Assembly: GCF_047718555.1 (NCBI RefSeq)
Contig: NZ_JBDNRK010000062.1
Location: 1 to 23,494 of the forward strand
From: Clostridium_I sp047718555
Lineage (GTDB): Bacteria; Bacillota; Clostridia; Clostridiales; Clostridiaceae
Reading direction: 5' to 3'
Length of the DNA stretch: 23,494 nt
Shown piece by piece: positions 1 to 8,429 of this stretch. The notes below the pieces were generated by a model. It searched no databases. It was not told where the DNA came from and worked only from the letters and a program-made list of their open reading frames with translations. The translations under genes and the position numbers were made by a program. Numbering within the stretch: position 1 is the stretch's first letter; each line of letters starts with the position of its first letter.

Positions 1-104
1 GTATAGTAAATACTATATATATAGTAATTTTAATCCTGTTTGGCTTTTTAAAGGATAAAAAGCTAAAAAATTTAAAGTTTATACACCCTAAGGAGGAATT
101 ATAA

Positions 105-545
105 ATGGAAAGTCATTCTATTGAAAATCTAATGACAAATACTATGGAAAATTTAAGAGATATGATTGATGTTAATACAATTGTTGGTGATCCTGTAGAA
201 GCGAAAGATGGTACATTAATACTTCCCGTATCAAAAGTTTCTTTTGGCTTTGCTTCAGGAGGTACTGAGTTTTCCGACGGAGTAAATAAGAACGAAAATT
301 CTGATGCTTTCCCTTTTGGAGGAGGTTCTGGTGCTGGTGTATCTGTAAAGCCAGTTGCTTTTCTTGTCTTAAAGGAAGGCAGCATAAGACTCTTATCCGT
401 TGATCCTCAAAATACCTATGATAAGATGGTAGATACCATACCACAAATAATTGATTTAATAAAGGATAGTGTTGGAAAGCATAAAGAAAAGAAAAACGAA
501 ACAGTAACAGCTAAAGAAGAAAATTCCGAAAGCAGTTCCTTATAA
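105..545 (+). CDS. ytfJ: GerW/YtfJ family spore protein
   Basis: This 146-residue protein matches the GerW (YtfJ) family. It has an N-terminal helix (MESHSIENLMTNTMENLRDM), a central segment ending in IGDPV-like and ILPVSKVSFGF motifs, a glycine-rich stretch (GGGSGAGVSVKP, about residues 68-80), then AFLVLKEGSIRLLSVD and an acidic/lysine tail. In Bacillus subtilis the homologue is a forespore protein needed for SleB-dependent cortex lysis during germination; the clostridial role is inferred. ATG at 105 follows AGGAGG with 8 nt spacing, so the start is secure. It is transcribed toward scpB and the two are separated by a hairpin that can stop both. Length is normal for the family. Nothing is truncated. 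Confidence 0.93.
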   Translation: MESHSIENLMTNTMENLRDMIDVNTIVGDPVEAKDGTLILPVSKVSFGFASGGTEFSDGVNKNENSDAFPFGGGSGAGVSVKPVAFLVLKEGSIRLLSVDPQNTYDKMVDTIPQIIDLIKDSVGKHKEKKNETVTAKEENSESSSL

Positions 546-679
546 AGAGATTTCTAAGCATCAGCTGAAGATTTTGTTTATGACCTCTGACGCTTACTAA
601 TAGAATTTTTAGTATCGGTATATGATACCTAAAAATCGTTGTCTCTTATGGTAAATTGTTATCCAATAACATAGCGCTA

Positions 680-720
680 TTTTGCTCTCACTTTGAAAAA
701 AGTAGAGAGCAAAAATTTTT
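680..720. terminator. bidirectional terminator between ytfJ and scpB
   Basis: A perfect 10-bp stem (TTTTGCTCTC at 680-689 with GAGAGCAAAA at 705-714) continues inward with ACTT/AAGT and is flanked by A-rich and T-rich tracts on both sides. It lies between the convergent ytfJ and scpB genes. A weaker imperfect hairpin (TTTTTAG...CTAAAAA, about 606-635) sits just upstream. Confidence 0.8.
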
Positions 721-787
721 AATTTTGTGGGGATCACTTTCACAGAGTTCTATGTGAGTATTAGCGCAGGTAGCCATACTTTAAATT

Positions 788-1381
788 TTAATCTTCCTCT
801 TCCTCTGTAATATCCTTAAAGCTGTCTACAAAATCGTCGAGAGAAGGTAACTCTTCTAAATTTGACAAATTAAAATATCTCAGGAATTCTTCAGTAGTTC
901 CATACAATATAGGTCTTCCCGGCGCCTCTAATCTTCCACATTCCTTAATTAAATTTTTTTCATGCAGACTAACAATAGCTCTATCGGATTTTACTCCTCT
1001 AATTTCATCTATATCTATTCTTGTAACAGGCTGCTTATATGTAATAATGGCCAATGCTTCTAAAGATGCTTGAGACAGAGATTGTCTTTTGTTGGTTTTT
1101 AATAATTTTTGAATATACTCACTATTATGAGGCTTTGTAACTAACTGATAACTATCATCAATAGAGATTAATTTTATTCCTCTACTATTATCTTCATAAA
1201 TTGCTGTCATTTCCCTTAGTAATTTATCAGTATATTTTAAATCGCATTGAATTATTTCAGCTATATTCTTTAAGCCTAATGGTTCTCCACTTACAAATAA
1301 AAGAGATTCAATTACTGAAAAATATTTATTTTTATTTGAAACTTCATTAATTTCTAACTGATCTATACTATACTTCTTCAC
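788..1381 (-). CDS. scpB: segregation and condensation protein B
   Basis: ScpB is the winged-helix partner of the SMC-ScpA condensin, which organises and segregates newly replicated origins. The 197-residue protein has the N-terminal signature IESLLFVSGEPLGLKNIAEII (here shown in part: SLLFVSGEPL), the central SLEALAIITYKQPVTR motif, the RGVKSDRAIVSL segment and GRPILYGTTEEFLRYF near the end, plus the usual acidic tail (EEEED). The start is a GTG at 1381 preceded by AAAGGG about 10 nt upstream; it lies inside the end of scpA with a 14-bp overlap, which implies translational coupling. Length is typical of the family. Confidence 0.96.
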   Translation of the reverse strand: MKKYSIDQLEINEVSNKNKYFSVIESLLFVSGEPLGLKNIAEIIQCDLKYTDKLLREMTAIYEDNSRGIKLISIDDSYQLVTKPHNSEYIQKLLKTNKRQSLSQASLEALAIITYKQPVTRIDIDEIRGVKSDRAIVSLHEKNLIKECGRLEAPGRPILYGTTEEFLRYFNLSNLEELPSLDDFVDSFKDITEEEED

Positions 1382-2126
1382 TGCTAAAAACCCTTTCGAT
1401 ATAAATTTCTTTAAAATTGCTCTGTTGTATTACTCTTACATTTTTGAGTTTTATCAATTCTAAAAGTGCCAAAAACGTAACCACTATCTCTATTTTACTA
1501 TTGCACCGCTTTTTTATACTTGAAAAAAACGCATTATCTTTAGTTTCAAAAATTGACATTAGTTCACTTATTTTATCTTCTATCCTAAATTTATCAATAG
1601 GTATTTCTGTTGAAATAGCATTTTCTGTATTTATTTTACTTAAATATACGTTTATTAGTTTATCGTATAAATTAAATAAATCTAACATGCTTACACCCTT
1701 TAGTAATTCCTCTGTAGAATTATTATTTTTCCTCAAATCTTCTATAATTTCAGGCTTTTTTATAAATATTATTCCAGTATCTTCTTCTCTTTCTTTGAAA
1801 AAATTGGCCAAAAGCTTGTACTTTTTATATTCTACAAGTTTTGATACCAATTCCATTCTGGGATCTTCTTCCCCTTCCTCTAAGTCCTCAGTTTTGCTTT
1901 TAGGTAACAATAACTTAGACTTAATTTCAAGTAAATTTGCAGCAATTACAATAAATTCAGAGGTTATCTCCAAATCCATTTCCCTCATGTCCTTTATATA
2001 GCTTAAATATTGCGAAGTTATGTCATATATTTTTATGTCATATATGTCCATTTTATTTTTTTTAATTAGATGTAATAAAAGGTCAAAGGGTCCCTCAAAA
2101 TTGTCTAGTTTAATATTTATTGACAT
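1368..2126 (-). CDS. scpA: segregation and condensation protein A (kleisin)
   Basis: ScpA is the kleisin that bridges the SMC heads and binds the ScpB dimer. The 252-residue protein opens with the family hallmark IKLDNFEGPFDLLLHLIKKN (residues 4-23). It has an acidic, lysine-rich central linker (about residues 75-130) and a C-terminal winged helix (VTFLALLELIKLKNVRVIQQ), as expected for binding the SMC cap. ATG at 2126 follows GGAGAA by 6-7 nt. A sigma-A-like promoter lies about 60 nt upstream. It is co-transcribed with scpB through a 14-bp overlap. Nothing is unusual. Confidence 0.96.
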   Translation of the reverse strand: MSINIKLDNFEGPFDLLLHLIKKNKMDIYDIKIYDITSQYLSYIKDMREMDLEITSEFIVIAANLLEIKSKLLLPKSKTEDLEEGEEDPRMELVSKLVEYKKYKLLANFFKEREEDTGIIFIKKPEIIEDLRKNNNSTEELLKGVSMLDLFNLYDKLINVYLSKINTENAISTEIPIDKFRIEDKISELMSIFETKDNAFFSSIKKRCNSKIEIVVTFLALLELIKLKNVRVIQQSNFKEIYIERVFSSEEV

Positions 2127-2186
2127 AATATTTCTCCAATTTAATTTTTTCTTTATTTTATTTAAGTAATTTTATAAGCACTATAT

Positions 2187-2214
2187 ATTATAAATCCCAA
2201 TAATTAATATGCAA
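2187..2214 (-). promoter_or_regulatory. sigma-A-type promoter for scpA-scpB
   Basis: On the minus strand TTGCAT (2214-2209) is followed after 16 nt by a perfect TATAAT (2192-2187). The transcript would start about 50-55 nt upstream of the scpA ATG. No other good promoter was seen in the 2127-2483 gap. Confidence 0.6.
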
Positions 2215-2420
2215 GTCATAAATAAATATATAGCTTAAAATTTTTATAAGCATCTATTTGTATTACTAAATTTTGCTGGTATATAGATTGATTTTTCAAG
2301 CTTGATATCTATCTATATCTACTATAAATGACTACCTGTAACTTTATTATAACAACAATATTTTATCATATAGAGGTATATAGAACATATAAAATAATAA
2401 ATAAGTTTAATATTTATTAA
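2215..2420. other. AT-rich intergenic DNA between dacF and scpA
   Basis: No open frame with a ribosome site and no strong hairpin were found on either strand here. The scpA promoter lies to its left and the dacF terminator to its right. Confidence 0.5.
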
Positions 2421-2421
2421 A

Positions 2422-2455
2422 TTCAGACCCTGATTTTACTTTATCAGAGCCTGAA
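2422..2455 (-). terminator. dacF terminator
   Basis: TTCAG and CTGAT (2422-2434) pair with ATCAG and CTGAA (2443-2455), with a small internal mismatch. Read on the minus strand the hairpin lies just after the dacF stop and is followed by a T-rich tract. Confidence 0.55.
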
Positions 2456-2483
2456 AAAATTTAATAGCCGTTTATTTATTGCC

Positions 2484-3683
2484 TTAAATAGCATTATCAA
2501 ATACTCTACCTAAATTATATTTAAAGTGTTCAAGTATTCCACCCTTTTTCACATCTCTATCGCAATATAGTTTCACTTTACCGCATACCTTATTATCCTG
2601 ATAGAATTCACAATATCCAATTTCATCACCTTTTTTAAAGCCTTTATCATTTTTATTATAAATGCATTTATGATCTATTTTTCCATCATTACCTCTAGGT
2701 ACTACTAAATTCAAATCCTCTTTAGCTTTTGCTAAGAAAAATTTATCACCCTTTTTATTTAAATTTACTTTTTCAATAGTACTATCTTTTTCAACAATCT
2801 TTTTACTTTCGAATTTTGAAAAACCATAAGTCATAAGCATTGATGCATCTCTATTTCTTACTTTATAATTAGGTGCACCCATTATAACTGCTAACATTCT
2901 GACTCCATCCTTGGTTGCCGTAGCTGATATACAATATTTTGCCTCTTCAGTAAAGCCTGTCTTTAGTCCATCACAGCCCTTATAAAATCTTACTAATTTA
3001 TTGTGATTAACAAGCTCAATAGGAGACTTTCTACCTTCACTGATAGTTTCCATATAAGTTCCTGAATATTTTAAAATTTGAGAGTGTTTTAATAATTCTC
3101 TAGACATTAATGTTATATCATAGGCTGTAGTTAAATGCCCGTCAGAACTGAGTCCGGTGCAATTTTTAAAGCTAGTATCCTTCATTCCAAGTCTTTGTGC
3201 TTCTTCATTCATAATTTTTACAAAATTTTCTTCACTTCCACCCAGATATTCTGCCATAGCCACTGCAGCATCATTTCCTGAAGCTATAGCTATTCCCTTT
3301 AAAAGTTCTTCTACCGTTCTTATTTCTCCCGTATCCAATATCATAGAGCTTCCACCCATTTTTTTTGCATTTTCACTAACTGTAACCTTATCCGTCAGTT
3401 TTATTTTCCCACTATCTACATTTTCCATAGTAATCAGCATGGTCATTATCTTTGTTACTGATGCTGGTGCAAATTTTTCATGAGGATTTTTTTCATAAAT
3501 TATCTTTCCTGTTGAAGGTTCTATTAATAGTGCAGATTTTGCGTCCACATCTGTACTGGATGAATTTTCACTTTTCTTACTTGCTGGTTCCAATACTTCT
3601 GCCGATACGGGAATGGAAAAAAACATGGTTGACATCATAACTGCACATAAAGTACTTGAAATAAGCTTACATTTTTTTATCAT
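2484..3683 (-). CDS. dacF: D-alanyl-D-alanine carboxypeptidase (S11 family)
   Basis: This is a penicillin-binding serine DD-carboxypeptidase that trims the terminal D-Ala of peptidoglycan stem peptides. All three active-site motifs are present: SVTK (Ser75 nucleophile, Lys78), SGN at 135-137 and KTG at 241-243. A signal peptide occupies residues 1-28 (MIKKCKLISSTLCAVMMSTM then SIPVSA-E), and a PBP5-like C-terminal domain ends in an amphipathic anchor-like helix. The frame stays open for 17 codons further upstream (to 3734), but ATG at 3683 is preferred because AAGGGTGG lies 7 nt before it and the signal peptide then starts correctly. The chosen protein is 399 residues. The dacF name is the best fit for a spore-forming Firmicute, but dacB or dacA-like roles cannot be excluded, since no spoIIA operon follows. 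Confidence 0.9.
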   Translation of the reverse strand: MIKKCKLISSTLCAVMMSTMFFSIPVSAEVLEPASKKSENSSSTDVDAKSALLIEPSTGKIIYEKNPHEKFAPASVTKIMTMLITMENVDSGKIKLTDKVTVSENAKKMGGSSMILDTGEIRTVEELLKGIAIASGNDAAVAMAEYLGGSEENFVKIMNEEAQRLGMKDTSFKNCTGLSSDGHLTTAYDITLMSRELLKHSQILKYSGTYMETISEGRKSPIELVNHNKLVRFYKGCDGLKTGFTEEAKYCISATATKDGVRMLAVIMGAPNYKVRNRDASMLMTYGFSKFESKKIVEKDSTIEKVNLNKKGDKFFLAKAKEDLNLVVPRGNDGKIDHKCIYNKNDKGFKKGDEIGYCEFYQDNKVCGKVKLYCDRDVKKGGILEHFKYNLGRVFDNAI

Positions 3684-3813
3684 ATATGTACCACCCTTTC
3701 TTTTAAATTGTTTTAACAATTTTATTTTTACCAACTAAAAAAAGATTATCACATAATAGTAAAAAAATAGTCTGAAAGCTATTATTAATATTTAACATAT
3801 ATATAAATATAAT

Positions 3814-3839
3814 GAAAAAAAGTACTAATTTATAGTACT
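3814..3839 (-). terminator. intrinsic terminator downstream of pdp
   Basis: AGTACTA (3821-3827) pairs with TAGTACT (3833-3839) around a 5-nt loop. On the minus strand it is followed by seven T. It is about 200 nt past the pdp stop and would end the deoB-punA-punA-pdp transcript before dacF. Confidence 0.6.
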
Positions 3840-4043
3840 CCCTTTCATTATATTTACAATTAATCATGTAAACAGAATTCCTGGTACCAAATGGAGCTTT
3901 CTGCTTAAACTTACTAACAAATTTCTAATTCTCATGTATAATTCTTAAAAATCCATATCCACGGATATAGCTGCTCTCTACTACATTTTTAATAAAGAAA
4001 ATACAAGTATTATAACCAGTAGTTATGGAAAAAAATACTAATT
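3840..4043. other. long 3' untranslated gap after pdp
   Basis: No open frame with a ribosome site is seen. It contains only short imperfect palindromes such as ATATCC/GGATAT near 3953-3967. It probably forms the 3' untranslated part of the nucleoside operon up to the terminator at 3814-3839. The dacF promoter should lie in 3690-3813, but I could not pick a convincing sigma-A, sigma-F or sigma-G site there. Confidence 0.4.
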
Positions 4044-5345
4044 TTATTTAATTATCTCATATATATATTTAATGGCTTCAGGTTTTTCTTTTCCAATTTT
4101 AAAACTGGTTTCTACTATATTTTGAGCTTCAGTACAATTCCTCATATTAGTATGTAATATAAAAACTGCATCTCCCTTATTGACTCTGTCACCATATTTT
4201 TTTACAACAGTTATACCTGCTGCAAAATCTATTTTGTCATCTTTAGTTCTTCTGCCTGCACCTAATAACATTGCAGCAACACCTATATTGTCAGCCTTTA
4301 TAGCTTCTATGTACCCACTTTCTTTTGCTTTTATTTCAACATGATATTTTGAATTTGGAAGTTTATCAGGTTTATCAATTATCTCTGTATTGCCCCCTTG
4401 TATTTTGACAAATTCTTTAAACTTTTCTATAGCTTTCCCAGATTTTATAATATCTTTTAACTTTTCATAAGCAGAATCAAAATTTTTAAAGGCGCCGCCT
4501 AATAGAACCATGTAGGCTGCAATAGTCAAAGCAACTGTGGTCTCATCTTTCGCTCCATTTCCCTTTAATACTTCCATAGCTTCTCTTACCTCATTTGCAT
4601 TCCCAATTTCATGACCTAGTGGTTCATTCATATTGGTTATAATAGCTATAGTTTTTTTATTTAACGCTTTACCTATAGCTACCATAGTTTCTGCCAGTTC
4701 TTTAGCCATATCTAAAGACTTCATAAAGGCTCCTGATCCAACCTTTACATCAAGTACAATGGCATCTGCACCAGCGGCTATTTTTTTACTCATTATTGAA
4801 CTGGCAATAAGAGGTATGCTGTCTACACTTCCAGTAACATCCCTTAAGGCATAGGTTTTTTTATCAGCTGGTGTTAAATTAGCTGTTTGTCCAGCAATAG
4901 CCATTTTATATTTATTTACATTATTTATAAAGGTATCATAGTCTAAATTAGTATTAAACCCTTCAATTGCTTCTAATTTGTCTATAGTTCCTCCTGTATG
5001 TCCTAGTCCTCTACCTGACATTTTTGCAACTGGAACACCTACAGCAGCTACAAGTGGAATAACTATTAATGAAATTTTATCTCCCACTCCTCCTGAAGAA
5101 TGCTTATCTACCTTTATACCTTTAATGCCGGATAAATCAACAGTATTTCCCGAGTTTACATAGGAAAGTGTAAGATTTGATATTTCTTCTCTATCCATAC
5201 CTTTAAAATATACTGCCATTAAAAAAGCAGACATTTGATAGTCTGGTATACTGCCTTTTACATATCCAGATACAATAAATTCAATTTCATCTTTACTTAA
5301 GGCTTTACCTTCTTTCTTTTTATTAATTAAATCTACCATTCTCAT
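4044..5345 (-). CDS. pdp: pyrimidine-nucleoside phosphorylase
   Basis: The enzyme splits uridine, thymidine and deoxyuridine with phosphate, giving the free base and (deoxy)ribose-1-phosphate. The glycosyltransferase-family signature SGRGLGHTGGTIDKLEAI is present around residue 105-122, and KHSSGGVGDKISL forms the phosphate site just before it. The C-terminal PYNP domain ends with VNKGDAVFILHTN-like sequence. ATG at 5345 gives 433 residues, the usual length of Bacillus Pdp. It has AAAGGGG 9 nt upstream. An in-frame TTG 39 nt earlier (5384) is less likely. It is the last gene of the nucleoside operon, 49 nt after punA copy 1. deoA-type thymidine phosphorylase is the main alternative, but the length and sequence resemble Gram-positive Pdp. 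Confidence 0.95.
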   Translation of the reverse strand: MRMVDLINKKKEGKALSKDEIEFIVSGYVKGSIPDYQMSAFLMAVYFKGMDREEISNLTLSYVNSGNTVDLSGIKGIKVDKHSSGGVGDKISLIVIPLVAAVGVPVAKMSGRGLGHTGGTIDKLEAIEGFNTNLDYDTFINNVNKYKMAIAGQTANLTPADKKTYALRDVTGSVDSIPLIASSIMSKKIAAGADAIVLDVKVGSGAFMKSLDMAKELAETMVAIGKALNKKTIAIITNMNEPLGHEIGNANEVREAMEVLKGNGAKDETTVALTIAAYMVLLGGAFKNFDSAYEKLKDIIKSGKAIEKFKEFVKIQGGNTEIIDKPDKLPNSKYHVEIKAKESGYIEAIKADNIGVAAMLLGAGRRTKDDKIDFAAGITVVKKYGDRVNKGDAVFILHTNMRNCTEAQNIVETSFKIGKEKPEAIKYIYEIIK

Positions 5346-5394
5346 TTTAGTTTTCCCCTTTAATTTATTATAAATATCACCCAAAATTATAAGA

Positions 5395-6213
5395 CTAAAT
5401 TTTCTCTATTATCGCCTTTACAATGGAGACAAATTTAATCTGAGCCTTATTGGCAGTTTCTAAAACCTTTTTATGATCCAATGGTTCTAAATTGTCTGCT
5501 ATTGCCATATCTGTAATACAGGAAATTCCAAGCACTCGCATGGACATGTGATTGGCAGCAATAACCTCTGGTACTGTAGACATTCCTACTGCATCTCCTC
5601 CTAATAATCTGAGCATTCTTAGTTCCGCTGGAGTCTCATAATTGGGTCCTGTTACTGCTACATAAACTCCTTTTTTAATCTTATATCCTAATTCTTCTGC
5701 ACTTTTCTCCGCCAATATTATAAGTTCTCTATTATATGCCCTAGACATATCCGGGAATCTTGGGCCTAATTCTTCGTAATTTTTCCCTATTAAAGGATTT
5801 GTACCCATAAAATTAATATGATCTTCTATGAGCATCAGGTCTCCCGCTTCAAAATCTGAATTCATTCCCCCTGCTGCATTTGTTATGATTATATCCCTTA
5901 TACCCAGCGCTTTTATAACCCGTATCCCAAATGTCACCGTTTCCATTGAATAACCTTCATAATAGTGAAATCTGCCATTCATTGCAAGTACACATTTTCC
6001 CTTAATATTTCCAATTATCAATTCCCCAGCATGACCCGCTACAGTGGATACTGGAAATTCAGGTATATGTTCATATTTTATTACCAATTTATTATCTAAA
6101 CTATTAACCAAGCTGCCTAAACCTGTACCAAGTATTATGGCCAAATCTATTTTTTTATTGTATACATTTAATATATACTCCCTAGCCTTATTAATTTTTT
6201 CTACAATATTCAT
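5395..6213 (-). CDS. punA: purine nucleoside phosphorylase, copy 1 (Asp at the base-binding position)
   Basis: This 272-residue protein belongs to the trimeric PNP-I family (PunA/human PNP type). Motifs are LGTGLGSLVNSL, VSTVAGHAGELIIG, the MNGRFHYYEGYSM ribose/phosphate loop, TNAAGGMNSDF, GPNYETPAELRML (catalytic-pocket Glu) and GGDAVGMSTVPEVIAANH. The conserved Asn that follows in trimeric PNPs (human Asn243, motif xxITN) is replaced by Asp235: CITDMA, codon GAT at 5511-5509. Human PNP with that substitution is known to gain activity on adenosine, so this copy may prefer 6-aminopurines; this is inference. ATG at 6213 has AGAGGTG upstream. It sits 22 nt after punA copy 2 and 49 nt before pdp. 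Confidence 0.93.
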   Translation of the reverse strand: MNIVEKINKAREYILNVYNKKIDLAIILGTGLGSLVNSLDNKLVIKYEHIPEFPVSTVAGHAGELIIGNIKGKCVLAMNGRFHYYEGYSMETVTFGIRVIKALGIRDIIITNAAGGMNSDFEAGDLMLIEDHINFMGTNPLIGKNYEELGPRFPDMSRAYNRELIILAEKSAEELGYKIKKGVYVAVTGPNYETPAELRMLRLLGGDAVGMSTVPEVIAANHMSMRVLGISCITDMAIADNLEPLDHKKVLETANKAQIKFVSIVKAIIEKI

Positions 6214-6235
6214 ATTAAACTACACCTCTTTAGAA

Positions 6236-7051
6236 TTATATTTCCTTGACTATATTAATTATGAAATTTTTAAATTTATCCTTAACTTTATTAGAAGTCT
6301 CTACAACTTCCGTATGGTTTAAAGGTTTATCCAGAATACCTGCTGCCATATTGGTAATACAGGAAATTCCCAATACCTTTAAATTGCAGTGATTAGCTGC
6401 AATAACCTCTGGAACAGTAGACATACCTACTGCATCTCCTCCTAATATTCTTGTCATTCTAATTTCTGCTGGAGTTTCATAGCAGGGCCCAGTCATCATT
6501 AAATAGATACCCTTTTTAACATCTAAGTTATATTTATTTGAAATGCCTTTTGCTATGCTGATCAGCTCCTTATTATAGGCACAGGACATATCAGGAAATC
6601 TAGTTCCTATTGTCTCGTCATTTCTTCCTATAAGAGGATTGTTAAATGCAAAATTTATATGATCTTTAATAAGCATTAAATCCCCTGGATTAAAATCTGT
6701 ATTCACTCCTCCAGCAGCATTTGTGACAATCAAATTTTCTACACCTAAATGTTTCATGACATAAACTGGAAGTGATAAGTTTTCCATAGAATTACCTTCA
6801 TAATAATGAAATCTCCCCTGCATCATTATCACATTTTTTCCTGAAAGTTCTCCAATTACAAATTGACCTGCATGACCTTTTACTGTGGATACAGGCATAT
6901 TAGGTACATCACTATATTTTATAACAATCTTTTTTTCTAAAGCATCTGCTAGCTCTCCCAGCCCTGAGCCAAGTATTATTCCTATTTTAGGTACTATATC
7001 TATAATATTTTTTATATAATCAACACTTTGAATTATAGTATTTTTATCCAT
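6236..7051 (-). CDS. punA: purine nucleoside phosphorylase, copy 2 (canonical Asn)
   Basis: A second trimeric-type PNP of 271 residues, clearly paralogous to the next gene in the operon. It has LGSGLGELADAL, VSTVKGHAGQFVIG, MQGRFHYYEGNSM, TNAAGGVNTDFNPGD, GPCYETPAEIRM and GGDAVGMSTVPEVIAANH. It retains the canonical Asn (Asn234, motif CITNMAAG, codon AAT at 6352-6350), which fits inosine/guanosine phosphorolysis. ATG at 7051 follows AGGAGAG by 5-6 nt; the ribosome site overlaps the deoB stop region, so the gene is translationally close to deoB (11-nt gap). The tandem arrangement suggests duplication followed by functional divergence. Confidence 0.94.
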   Translation of the reverse strand: MDKNTIIQSVDYIKNIIDIVPKIGIILGSGLGELADALEKKIVIKYSDVPNMPVSTVKGHAGQFVIGELSGKNVIMMQGRFHYYEGNSMENLSLPVYVMKHLGVENLIVTNAAGGVNTDFNPGDLMLIKDHINFAFNNPLIGRNDETIGTRFPDMSCAYNKELISIAKGISNKYNLDVKKGIYLMMTGPCYETPAEIRMTRILGGDAVGMSTVPEVIAANHCNLKVLGISCITNMAAGILDKPLNHTEVVETSNKVKDKFKNFIINIVKEI

Positions 7052-7062
7052 ATGAATCTCTC

Positions 7063-8229
7063 CTAAATTAATTTATCTTTAAAACTTTCTCCATATAAAT
7101 TATTTTTAATATGCAATATATCTAAAATAGTTTTACCTATGTCACAAAAACAACCTCTTATTCCCAAATTCACACCACTTTTTATTGACTTACCATATAC
7201 AAGCAGCGGTATATATTCTCTTGAATGGTCTGTACTTGCTGTTGTGGGATCACAGCCATGATCTGCAGTTATAATAAGAATATCTTCATTTTTCATAGTA
7301 CTTATTATTTCCGGAAGTTTTTTATCAAATTCCACTAAAGCCTTAGCATATCCTTCTATATCATTTCTATGACCGTAGAGCATATCAAAATCCACTAGAT
7401 TTGTGAATATTAATCCTTCTTTATCTTCTTTCATATACTCGATGGTTCTATCTACACCTTCACTATTATTTTTTATATGCACTGCTTCTGTGACCCCTTT
7501 TCCATTAAATATATCTTCTATTTTCCCTACTGCCATAACATTTAAATTATCTTCTTTTATATATTCTAAAATTGTTTTATTGAAAGGATCTAAGGCAAAA
7601 TCACGCCGATTGGGAGTTCTTGTATAATTGCCCTTCTCACCTATAAAGGGCCTTGCTATTATTCTTCCTACGGTATTCTCACCTGTAAGCATTTTTCGTG
7701 CTATTTTACACATATCATATAAATTTTCAAGTGGAATTACCTCCTCATGAGCGGCAATCTGAAATACGCTGTCTGCTGAAGTGTATACAATAGGATATCC
7801 TGTTTTAACATGTTCTTCACCAAGTTCTTTAATAATTTCCGTACCGGAAGCCACTTTATTGCCAATTATTTTTCTTCCTATACTATCTTGAAACTCTTCA
7901 ATAATCTCTGTTGGAAAACCATTAGGAAAAGTTTTTAAAGGCTTTTCTAATACTACTCCAGAAATTTCCCAATGACCTGTTACAGTATCTTTACCCTTTG
8001 ATAATTCAGCACACTTTCCATAGTTACCCAGTGGATTATCAATTTTTTTTATTCCATAAATATCACCGATATTGCCAAGTCCCAATTTTCCCATATTAGG
8101 CAGTCTTAACCCACCAATGCTTTTTGCTATATTTCCGAGAGTATTACTTCCCTTATCTCCATAAAGTTCTGCATCGGGCATTTCTCCTATACCAACGCTA
8201 TCAAGTACTATTATTATAACTCTATTCAT
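7063..8229 (-). CDS. deoB: phosphopentomutase
   Basis: DeoB interconverts (deoxy)ribose-1-phosphate and the 5-phosphate, so it channels the products of the PNP and Pdp enzymes into the pentose phosphate or deoxyribose aldolase routes. The 388-residue protein has the alkaline-phosphatase-superfamily metal sites: VLDSVGIG (Asp10), KDTVTGHWE (Thr84 is the expected phosphorylated residue), NLVDFDMLYGHRND, TADHGCDPTT and TDHSREYIP. ATG at 8229 has GGGAGATG 8 nt upstream. It is the first gene of the operon deoB-punA-punA-pdp. Its promoter must lie in 8230-8313; a TTGGCA is present but no convincing -10 follows at 17 nt. Confidence 0.96.
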   Translation of the reverse strand: MNRVIIIVLDSVGIGEMPDAELYGDKGSNTLGNIAKSIGGLRLPNMGKLGLGNIGDIYGIKKIDNPLGNYGKCAELSKGKDTVTGHWEISGVVLEKPLKTFPNGFPTEIIEEFQDSIGRKIIGNKVASGTEIIKELGEEHVKTGYPIVYTSADSVFQIAAHEEVIPLENLYDMCKIARKMLTGENTVGRIIARPFIGEKGNYTRTPNRRDFALDPFNKTILEYIKEDNLNVMAVGKIEDIFNGKGVTEAVHIKNNSEGVDRTIEYMKEDKEGLIFTNLVDFDMLYGHRNDIEGYAKALVEFDKKLPEIISTMKNEDILIITADHGCDPTTASTDHSREYIPLLVYGKSIKSGVNLGIRGCFCDIGKTILDILHIKNNLYGESFKDKLI

Positions 8230-8313
8230 AAAATTTCATCTCCCAATTAAAATAATCTTTGAAAATTCCGAAATCCTGTGCCAATACTATTCAATACTCT
8301 AGAAATAATATAT

Positions 8314-8336
8314 AAAAAAAGCGACTATGTCGCTTT
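8314..8336 (-). terminator. terminator between the xerD-like gene and deoB
   Basis: AAAGCGAC (8318-8325) pairs with GTCGCTTT (8329-8336) around TAT. On the minus strand it is followed by seven T. It ends the nudF-spoIIM-xerD transcript. Confidence 0.8.
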
Positions 8337-8429
8337 AACTATAGGACTTTAGATTGTGAGCTATAAAATATTGTTATGTAATCTATTTTATTTAAATAAT
8401 GTAAAACACTTACCTTTTCCTTATGGTTA

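Noticed and set aside
3684..3734. The upstream 17-codon extension of the dacF-type protein (MVKIKLLKQF...)
   Set aside because: It lacks a ribosome site, spoils the signal peptide, and includes the real ribosome site of the downstream ATG.
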